The notes under the pieces: generated by a model
Databases searched by the model: none
What the model was told of the DNA's origin: nothing
Seen by the model: only the letters and a program-made list of their open reading frames with translations
Made by a program: the position numbers and the translations under genes
DNA from: Pseudomonadota bacterium
GTDB lineage: Bacteria > Pseudomonadota > Gammaproteobacteria > Xanthomonadales > Xanthomonadaceae
NCBI GenBank assembly: GCA_023395465.1
Contig: JAEWZE010000049.1
Span: forward strand, 1 to 18,019
DNA: 18,019 nt
Direction of reading: 5' to 3'
In this document: positions 7,454 through 14,893 of the stretch, piece after piece
Numbering within the stretch: the first letter of the stretch is position 1
Layout: the number at the start of each line of letters is the position of its first letter

Positions 7454-8086
7454 ATGGCCAGATCCGCACCCAAGGCCGCTGCCAGCGCGCCCGCCGAGTC
7501 CGCTGGAGCCGCCGCTTCCAAGCCCGAGCGCACCGGTCGACTGAGCGCCGAGGACTGGGCCCAGGCCGCGCTGGAGTTGATTGCCGAGCAGGGCGTGGCA
7601 GCCGTCGCGGTCGAGCCGCTGGCACGCCGGCTGGGCGTGACCAAGGGCAGCTTCTACTGGCATTTCCCGTCGCGCGAGGCCCTGCTGCAGGCGGCGCTGG
7701 AGCGCTGGGAGACGGTCGAGCAGCAGGCCGTGTTCGGCACCCTGGAGCGGGTGCCCGATCCGCGCGAGCGCTTGCGTTCGCTGTTCCAGATGGTCGCGCA
7801 CGAGTACCAGTCGCACGTGATCTACAGCGCCCTGCTCAAGGCGCTGGACCATCCGGCGGTGCAGCCGGTGATCGACCGCGTGTCGAAGCGGCGGCTCGAC
7901 TACCTGACCGCCTCGTTCCGGCAGACCGGACTGGGCCGCGAGGACGCGCTGCATCGTGCGCGGCTGACCTATGCCGCCTACGTCGGCTTCCTCCAGCTCA
8001 ACCTGCAGCTGCACCAGGCGCGCATGCCGCAGGAGGAGTTCGAGGCCTACGTCGAACACCTCACGGCCACGCTCGTCCCGGCCTGA
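7454..8086 (+). CDS. TetR/AcrR-family transcriptional regulator, divergent from fadE
   Basis: A 210-residue protein. After an Ala-rich tail (1-28) come the TetR DNA-binding helices: LSAEDWAQAALELIAEQG (30-47), then VEPLARRLGVTKGSFYWHFP (53-72), where the GSFYWHF recognition helix is typical. The rest is helical and is the ligand-binding and dimer part. I chose the ATG at 7454 because longer readings (TTG 7388, ATG 7403/7406) would run into the fadE -35 box and have no ribosome site; 7454 itself also lacks a clear one, so the start is uncertain. Position and operator suggest it controls fadE and perhaps itself, with acyl-CoA as a likely ligand. This is inference from context. Confidence 0.9.
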   Translation: MARSAPKAAASAPAESAGAAASKPERTGRLSAEDWAQAALELIAEQGVAAVAVEPLARRLGVTKGSFYWHFPSREALLQAALERWETVEQQAVFGTLERVPDPRERLRSLFQMVAHEYQSHVIYSALLKALDHPAVQPVIDRVSKRRLDYLTASFRQTGLGREDALHRARLTYAAYVGFLQLNLQLHQARMPQEEFEAYVEHLTATLVPA

Positions 8087-8147
8087 CGGCAGGCATGGGG
8101 CGCGCCGCCATGGTGCCTTCCGGGCGTGCCGCGCGGGCCGCGGCGCG

Positions 8148-8888
8148 ATGAGCGTTTCGATCGATCTCGTCAGCGCGCTCAAGCGCGGGCTGCGCGCGCA
8201 GGGCCTGACCTACCGCGAACTCGCGCAGCGGATCGGGCTGAGCGAGGCGGCGGTCAAGCGCATGTTCTCGCGCCGGGCGATGAGCCTTCTGCGCCTGGAG
8301 CAGATCTGCGAGGTGCTCGGCATCGGGCTGGCCGAACTCGGCGCCGATGCCGGCCGCGGCGCCGAACCCATGGCGCGCCTCAGCGAGGCGCAGGAACAGG
8401 CCCTTGTCGACGATCCGGCCCTGATGCTGGCGATGTTCCTGAGCATCAACCGCTGGCGGCAGGACGACGTGATGGCGCATTTCGCCTTCACCCTGCGGCA
8501 GTGGACGGGCCTGCTGGTGCGTCTCGACCGGCTGGGCATCATCGAACTGCAACCCGGCAACCGCGCGCGGCCGCTGACCGCGCGCAATTTCCGCTGGCTG
8601 ACCGACGGGCCGATGGAGCGCCATTTCCGCGGCACCCTGCTCGGCGACTACTTCGCCGATCCTTTCGACGGCGAACAGGACCGGCTGCTGCTGCTCTCGG
8701 GCGCGCTCAGCCCCGAAGGCGTCAAGCAGATGAAACAGCGGCTGGAAGAGGTGGCCCGCGAATTCGACGGGCTGCTGGCGCGCGATGCCGCGCTGCCCGC
8801 CGAACGGCGCGTGGGCGTGAGCCTGGTGCTGGCGCAGAAGCCGTGGCTGCTCAGGCTGTTCGCACCCTACCGCCGCGCGCGCGACTGA
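8148..8888 (+). CDS. XRE-family regulator with a conserved C-terminal domain of unknown role
   Basis: A 246-residue protein. Residues 5-65 form an XRE/Cro-type helix-turn-helix (LTYRELAQRIGLSEAAVKRM, then LRLEQICEVLGIGLAELG). The second part (about 75-246) contains LMLAMFLSINRWRQDDVMAHF, LLVRLDRLGIIELQPGNRA (which looks like a winged-helix with a beta wing), RNFRWLTDGPMERHF, and a tail ending in VGVSLVLAQKPWLLRLF. I recall similar two-part regulators across gammaproteobacteria, but no defined role. The gene starts 61 nt after the TetR gene on the same strand, so they may be co-transcribed. The ribosome site is weak. Confidence 0.85.
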   Translation: MSVSIDLVSALKRGLRAQGLTYRELAQRIGLSEAAVKRMFSRRAMSLLRLEQICEVLGIGLAELGADAGRGAEPMARLSEAQEQALVDDPALMLAMFLSINRWRQDDVMAHFAFTLRQWTGLLVRLDRLGIIELQPGNRARPLTARNFRWLTDGPMERHFRGTLLGDYFADPFDGEQDRLLLLSGALSPEGVKQMKQRLEEVAREFDGLLARDAALPAERRVGVSLVLAQKPWLLRLFAPYRRARD

Positions 8889-8974
8889 TAACGCTGTCAT
8901 CCGGTTTGTGCGGCGTTGCAGCGAGCGCGCCCGTCCTCCCCACGCATAGACTGTTTCAATTGAGTTGCACTTTG

Positions 8975-8989
8975 CCGGCGATTCGCCGG
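8975..8989 (+). promoter_or_regulatory. Hairpin directly before the pckG ribosome site
   Basis: CCGGCG (8975-8980) and CGCCGG (8984-8989) form a perfect 6-bp stem around ATT, followed by ACTTTT and then GGAGAGG (8996-9002). It may end transcripts from the XRE gene (stop at 8888), or it may lie in the pckG leader and affect translation. The T-run is only four bases. Elsewhere in 8889-9008 I see no clear promoter. Confidence 0.45.
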
Positions 8990-9008
8990 ACTTTTGGAGA
9001 GGACATCG

Positions 9009-10766
<1,758 letters not shown>

Positions 10767-10772
10767 TCGGCG

Positions 10773-10795
10773 AAGGCCGGGCGGACGGCGGCCTT
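10773..10795 (+). terminator. Stem-loop just after pckG
   Basis: AAGGCCG (10773-10779) pairs with CGGCCTT (10789-10795) around a 9-nt loop, 7 nt after the pckG stop codon. There is no T-run, so it is a weak terminator candidate. Confidence 0.4.
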
Positions 10796-10862
10796 GGCCC
10801 CGTCGTCGCGGCACGACGCGCCTCCCTGGCGCGCGCTGGTCAAACCGGCGCGCGCTCTGGAT

Positions 10863-10868
10863 AGAATG
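10863..10868 (+). promoter_or_regulatory. -10 box of the TPR-oxygenase operon
   Basis: TAGAAT matches TATAAT in five of six places. Only a poor -35 (GTCAAA, 10839-10844, 18-bp spacer) precedes it. A transcript starting near 10875 would carry TGGAGG (10881-10886) and then GTG at 10893, which supports GTG as the start of the first gene; an in-frame ATG at 10866 lies inside the -10 box. Confidence 0.5.
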
Positions 10869-10892
10869 CGGCAACTCTCCTGGAGGCGTCGG

Positions 10893-12194
10893 GTGTCCGA
10901 GACCACGCAACTGGCGTCAATGGTGGACGCGGCCGGAGCAGCGGCGGCGGCGGGTCGTTGGCAGGAGGCCGAGCAGCTGTGGTCGCGGGTCCACGCCGCC
11001 GACCCGGGCCATGTGCAGGCGCTCTTCAGCCTCGGTGTCCACGCGTTCCAGCGTGGCGACGCACAGGCGGCGCTGGAATACCTGCAACGGGCACGCGCAC
11101 GCGCTCCGCGCGATCCGATGATCCTGCTGACCATCGGTCGGGTCCATCGAGAGGCCGGGGAGACGGAGCTGGAGTGGGGCTGGCTCATCGGCGCGCTGGA
11201 GATCGACCCGTACTTCCTGCCCGCGCTGCTGGGCAAGGCCGAGTTCCTCGAGCGGCAGGGCCGGGCGCGGGTGGCGGCCGCGGCTTTCCGTGACGTGCTC
11301 AAGGTCGCACCCGATGAAGCCGCATGGCCGGCGCCGCTGCGGCGACGGCTGTCGCACGCGCGCGGGGTCGTCGAGCAGGACACGCGGGAACTCGCCGAGT
11401 TCCTCGGCCATCGCGTGGCGACCACGCAGGCCACCATCGATCGCGCATCGTCCGCCCGCTGGGACGAGGCCGTCTCGATCCTCGCCGGACGTACCCGGCC
11501 CTACCACTCGCATTGCAACCAGTTGCATGTGCCACGGCTGCCGGCGATCACCTTCTACGACGACGCCCTGTTCCCATGGATGCGCGAACTCGAATCGCGC
11601 ACCTGCGCGATCAAGACCGAACTGCAGGAGATGCTCGCCAGCAAGGGGGAGGACTTTGTACCGTACATCCAGTACCGTCCGGGCGACCCCGTGAACCAAT
11701 GGGACAAGCTCAACCATTCGCGCAACTGGAGCGGATTCCACCTCTACGCGAATGGCGAACCGGTGGCCGAACACCTGGCGCAGTGTCCCCGCACGGCGGA
11801 GGCGCTGGCGTTGGTGGACGCGGTGGACATCGCCGGCCTGTGCCCGAATGCGATGTTCTCGGCGCTGGCGCCGGGCGCCCACATCCCGCCGCACACCGGC
11901 GAGACCAATGCGCGCCTGGTCGCGCACCTGCCGCTGGTGGTGCCGGAACGGTGCAGCTACCGCGTCGGCTACGACTGGCGGCAGTGGCAGGAAGGCAAGT
12001 GCTGGGTGTTCGACGACACGATCGAGCACGAGGCGCGCAACGACAGCGACCAGCTGCGCGTGATCCTGATGTTCGACGTATGGAACCCGCTGCTCAGCCA
12101 GGCGGAGCGGGAGATGGCAACGGCAATGACGAGCGCCATGCGCGACTGGCGAGCGGCCGGCGATCCCGCCGCGACCACGGAGCAAACCGGATGA
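10893..12194 (+). CDS. TPR protein with an aspartyl/asparaginyl beta-hydroxylase domain
   Basis: A 433-residue protein in two parts. Residues about 15-145 hold three to four tetratricopeptide repeats (AGRWQEAEQLWSRVHAADPG, QRGDAQAALEYLQRARARAP), which bind other proteins. Residues about 205-405 match the Asp/Asn beta-hydroxylase family (PF05118), Fe(II)/2-oxoglutarate enzymes. His 334 (PPHTGETNARLVAHLPL) and His 379 (FDDTIEHEARN) fit the two iron-binding His, and Arg 389 (QLRVILMFDVWNP) fits the oxoglutarate salt bridge. The GTG start has TGGAGG 6 nt upstream; upstream ATGs do not. There is no signal peptide, so it acts in the cytosol, presumably on a protein or peptide bound to its TPRs. Its stop codon overlaps the next start (ATGA), so the genes are translated together. 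The substrate is unknown. Confidence 0.9.
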   Translation: MSETTQLASMVDAAGAAAAAGRWQEAEQLWSRVHAADPGHVQALFSLGVHAFQRGDAQAALEYLQRARARAPRDPMILLTIGRVHREAGETELEWGWLIGALEIDPYFLPALLGKAEFLERQGRARVAAAAFRDVLKVAPDEAAWPAPLRRRLSHARGVVEQDTRELAEFLGHRVATTQATIDRASSARWDEAVSILAGRTRPYHSHCNQLHVPRLPAITFYDDALFPWMRELESRTCAIKTELQEMLASKGEDFVPYIQYRPGDPVNQWDKLNHSRNWSGFHLYANGEPVAEHLAQCPRTAEALALVDAVDIAGLCPNAMFSALAPGAHIPPHTGETNARLVAHLPLVVPERCSYRVGYDWRQWQEGKCWVFDDTIEHEARNDSDQLRVILMFDVWNPLLSQAEREMATAMTSAMRDWRAAGDPAATTEQTG

Positions 12195-12658
12195 GGAAGA
12201 TGCGGACGGTCCTGACCACGATCCTGGTGTTTGCGGCGGCGCCGCTGGCCGCGCAGCCGGCGGGCCATGCCTGTGCGATGCAGCCCGACCCGACCGCCCG
12301 CCTCGCGTGCTACGACCGCGCGTTCCCGCCGCCGCCGGAGGTGCAGGAGGCCGCCAGGCAGCAGGCGGAAGCCGGGTTCGGCCTGGGGTCGGCAAAGGCC
12401 CGACAGGATGTCAGTGAGCCGGTGGCTGTTGGGGAAGACGCGGACAGCATGCAAGCCCGCGTCGAGAGAGTGGACTACCACGGCGGTGGCCTCCGGGTGT
12501 TCGTGCTCGAGAACGGGCAGTCCTGGATGCAGACCGATTCGCGGAGCATGGGGCACGTCCAGCCGGGCGACCAGGTGCTGGTTCGAAAGGGCCTCATGGG
12601 TGGCTACCTGCTGGTCATGCCCAATGGGGTCGCTGTTCGCGTGAAGCGCCTACGCTGA
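12191..12658 (+). CDS. Exported protein with a C-x11-C (RLACYD) motif
   Basis: A 155-residue protein. Residues 1-22 are a signal peptide (basic start, hydrophobic run, AAAPLAAQ cleavage region). The mature start has Cys 28 and Cys 40 in HACAMQPDPTARLACYDRAF. The pattern C-x(11)-C-Y-D after an R-L is seen in several exported families, including some type VI-associated proteins, but nothing else of type VI secretion is here. A Pro/Gln/Ala linker follows, then a beta-rich end of about 65 residues (ARVERVDYHGGGLRVFVLEN, then GDQVLVRKGLMGGYLLVMP), which looks like a small barrel. The start overlaps the previous stop and has a GGAG site (12179-12182). The function is unknown. It is sandwiched between two TPR-oxygenases. 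Confidence 0.85.
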   Translation: MRKMRTVLTTILVFAAAPLAAQPAGHACAMQPDPTARLACYDRAFPPPPEVQEAARQQAEAGFGLGSAKARQDVSEPVAVGEDADSMQARVERVDYHGGGLRVFVLENGQSWMQTDSRSMGHVQPGDQVLVRKGLMGGYLLVMPNGVAVRVKRLR

Positions 12659-12666
12659 GCCGGGAC

Positions 12667-14361
12667 GTGACGGCGTTCCGCGCACAGGCCCTCGACGGAG
12701 CCGGGGCCGCGCGCTTCCGGCATGCCGCAAGCCTGTTGCAGGCAGGGGAGACCGCGAAAGCGCTTGCCATCGCAGAACACCTGGCTGCGCAGGCGCCGCA
12801 TGCCGCGGACGCCTGGCAGTTGCTCGGCATGTGTCTGGACGGAAGTGGCCGTCATGCGCAGGCCGTGCTCGCCTTCGAGCGGGCACTCGGGCTTGCCCCA
12901 GGTAACGCGGTGGTGGTGAAGAACTACGGCCTGTGTCTGGCGCGCCAAGGGCGTGCGCTGCGGACTGATGGGCAACTGGAGGCCGCGGCGCCCGTGCTGC
13001 GCAGGGCTGTGGCGCTCGCGCCATACCAGGTGTCGGCCTGGGTGGACCTCGGCGCTGTGCTGCGGATGCTGGGGCATATCGACGAGGGGCTGGTCGCGTT
13101 CCGCAGGGCCGAGGAACTGCTGCGCGGACGAGGGCCCGTTCCAGCCGAACTGCGCGATGCGATCAACGGCACCCTGGTCGATGCGGGGCGCCTGACGGAG
13201 GCCCTTCCCGCGGCGCGTGCGCTGGTCGCGGAAAATCCCGGCTATGCGCCTGCGTACGAAACGCTGGCCCACCTGTTGTGGGAGTACGGGCGGGCGCTGG
13301 CCCCAGGCGAGGATCCGCTGTCGACTTTCCTCATGGCAGCCCGCGACCGACCGGATAACCGTGAATTGCAGCTGGCGCTCGCGCGCATGCTGGTGTCGGC
13401 CCGGCGCGCCGACGAGGCGCTGGAGATCGTGCGTGCGCAGCGGGAGCACGAACCGGACGATCCGCACCTGCAGTGGTTTGCCGCCGATGCACTGGATGCG
13501 CTGGGACGCCACGACGAAGCGTTCGCGCTGTACGAGCGGGCCGCACGCAGCGGTCTTGCCGATGTGCCCGCGTTTCTCAACGCCTGGGCTCGGCATGCAT
13601 TCCGGACGCGGCGCATCGAACTGGCCGGCGAATGCGCGCAGCGGGTCGTACGGATCGATCCCTGCAATCAGGAAGGCTGGAGTCACCTGGCGATCGTGTG
13701 GCGGCTTGCCGGCGACGAACGGGAACACTGGCTGTGCGACTACGAGCGGCTGGTTGGCCAAGTCTGGATCGAACCCCCGGCCGGGTTCGATGATCTCGAG
13801 GCATTTCTTGCTGCGCTCTCGACGACCCTTGAACCCCTGCATGGCGCGGGGCGCGAGCCGGTCAATCAGAGCGTGCGCGGCGGGACCCAGACCGCCGGCC
13901 GCCTGTTCGGGCGGAATGATCGCGTCATCGGCGCCGCCGAAGAATCGGTCCACGCCGCAGTTGAGCGATGGTTGGCCGGGCTTCCCGATGACCCTTCACA
14001 TCCATTCCTGTCGCGCAAGGGCGCTTGCGCGCGCTTTGTAGGCTCTTGGTCGGTTCGACTGCAGTCGTCGGGGCGGCACGCCAACCATATCCATGCCGAG
14101 GGCTGGCTGAGCTCGGCCTTCTACGTGGCGCTTCCACGCAGCGTGCTGGCAGCGGATGGTGGATCGCAGGCAGGCTGGATCCAGTTCGGGCAGCCCCTGG
14201 AGGAACTGCGACTCGACCTGTCGCCCCGCTGCTGCATCCGCCCTGCACCGGGCCGTCTGGTCCTGTTCCCCTCCTACATCTGGCACGGTACGGTGCCATT
14301 CGAGGACTCGCACCCCAGGCTGACCATTGCCTTTGACATGCAGCCGGGCAGCCCGGCTTGA
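12667..14361 (+). CDS. TPR protein with a 2OG-Fe(II) oxygenase domain (PF13759-like)
   Basis: A 564-residue protein. TPR-like helices fill residues about 12-365 (AGETAKALAIAEHLAAQAPH, SGRHAQAVLAFERALGLAPG, and six or more further copies). The last 170 residues form a putative 2OG-Fe(II) oxygenase of the PF13759 type: ANHIHAEGWLSSAFYVALP (His 474 and His 476), GWIQFGQP, PAPGRLVLFPSYIWHGTVPF (His 540), and HPRLTIAFD (Arg 551, oxoglutarate partner). The start is GTG at 12667, 8 nt after the previous stop; the first in-frame ATG is codon 55, inside the repeats. There is no signal peptide. It shares its layout (TPR then oxygenase) with the first gene of the operon, but the two catalytic domains are from different families. 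The target is unknown and probably a protein. Confidence 0.88.
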   Translation: MTAFRAQALDGAGAARFRHAASLLQAGETAKALAIAEHLAAQAPHAADAWQLLGMCLDGSGRHAQAVLAFERALGLAPGNAVVVKNYGLCLARQGRALRTDGQLEAAAPVLRRAVALAPYQVSAWVDLGAVLRMLGHIDEGLVAFRRAEELLRGRGPVPAELRDAINGTLVDAGRLTEALPAARALVAENPGYAPAYETLAHLLWEYGRALAPGEDPLSTFLMAARDRPDNRELQLALARMLVSARRADEALEIVRAQREHEPDDPHLQWFAADALDALGRHDEAFALYERAARSGLADVPAFLNAWARHAFRTRRIELAGECAQRVVRIDPCNQEGWSHLAIVWRLAGDEREHWLCDYERLVGQVWIEPPAGFDDLEAFLAALSTTLEPLHGAGREPVNQSVRGGTQTAGRLFGRNDRVIGAAEESVHAAVERWLAGLPDDPSHPFLSRKGACARFVGSWSVRLQSSGRHANHIHAEGWLSSAFYVALPRSVLAADGGSQAGWIQFGQPLEELRLDLSPRCCIRPAPGRLVLFPSYIWHGTVPFEDSHPRLTIAFDMQPGSPA

Positions 14362-14385
14362 GTCGCAAGGTGGCAGCCACGCGAC
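14362..14385 (+). terminator. Stem-loop directly after the TPR-2OG gene
   Basis: GTCGC (14362-14366) pairs with GCGAC (14381-14385), and GTGG (14370-14373) with CCAC (14377-14380), leaving a three-base bulge and a CAG loop. It begins at the base after the stop codon. There is no T-run, so its ending power is uncertain. Confidence 0.35.
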
Positions 14386-14419
14386 ACCGGCCGGACCCTC
14401 GTGATATACCGGCCGGACC
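14386..14419. repeat. Tandem 12-bp direct repeat ACCGGCCGGACC, 22 bp apart
   Basis: Two perfect copies begin at 14386 and 14408, and each contains the 8-bp palindrome CCGGCCGG. A spacing of 22 bp is about two helical turns, so both face the same side. They lie 41-74 bp before the start of the small exported protein gene, where an operator or activator site is expected. No -35/-10 pair is clear there, though CATATT (14434-14439) could be a -10. Confidence 0.5.
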
Positions 14420-14459
14420 GCCCAGATCGCGGTCATATTCGAGCATCGAGGATACTGCC

Positions 14460-14792
14460 ATGCGCCTTCTTTTCCCCGTCCCCCGTTCCCGGGCGTTTTT
14501 CCGCTTGGGCTTCCTGTACTGCGGCCTCGTCGTGGCGACGACCCTGTCTGGTTTCGGCCAGGTATCGGCGGCCGTCCAGAACGCCGCCGAGCAGGACGAC
14601 GTGACTGAGGCCGGATCCAGGCCCAATGTGGACAAGAAGGGAAAGATCTGCAGAACCGAGGAAGTCACCGGCAGCAGGATGCCCAAGCGCGTCTGCCACA
14701 CGCCTGAGCAGTGGGAGGCACGCGAGAGGGCGGGGCGCGAAGCCGTGCGTGAACTCGATGCACGATCGGTCGGTCGACAGGAAGGCGCCTGA
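14460..14792 (+). CDS. Small exported protein with a C-x4-VTGSR-x5-C motif
   Basis: A 110-residue protein. Residues 1-38 form a long signal peptide (basic, then FFRLGFLYCGLVVATTL, then QVSAAVQ). The mature part is acidic, then has KICRTEEVTGSRMPKRVCHT (Cys 64, VTGSR 69-73, Cys 79), then PEQWEARERAGREAV, a charged helix. I recall this C-R-x-E-x-x-TGSR-x-x-x-x-V-C-x-T-P-x-x-W pattern in many small proteins of Xanthomonadaceae and sphingomonads, all unnamed. The ATG at 14460 has a GAGGA site (14448-14452) 7 nt upstream. It ends 49 nt before the strong bidirectional terminator. A tandem repeat upstream suggests its own promoter. The role is unknown; the Cys pair probably forms a disulfide in the periplasm. 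Confidence 0.85.
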   Translation: MRLLFPVPRSRAFFRLGFLYCGLVVATTLSGFGQVSAAVQNAAEQDDVTEAGSRPNVDKKGKICRTEEVTGSRMPKRVCHTPEQWEARERAGREAVRELDARSVGRQEGA

Positions 14793-14840
14793 CCGCACCG
14801 CGCCGACCCGCCTCGACGGCGACCGGCATTGCAAAAGAAA

Positions 14841-14869
14841 GGCGGCGGGCTGGGCCCGCCGCCTTCTTT
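14841..14869. terminator. Bidirectional rho-independent terminator
   Basis: GGCGGCGGGC (14841-14850) pairs perfectly with GCCCGCCGCC (14854-14863) around TGG. TTCTTT follows on the plus strand and AAAAGAAA precedes, so the minus strand also ends in a T-rich run. It separates the convergent small exported protein and TonB receptor genes and can serve both. Confidence 0.92.
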
Positions 14870-14893
14870 ACATCGACTAGCTACGACTCCGGA

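Noticed and set aside
10866..10892. ATG at 10866 as the start of the TPR/beta-hydroxylase gene
   Set aside because: It lies in the TAGAAT -10 box, and TGGAGG is correctly spaced only for GTG 10893.
12191..12658. Type VI secretion-associated protein call for the RLACYD protein
   Set aside because: The CYD motif alone is shared by several exported families, and no type VI component is in the window.
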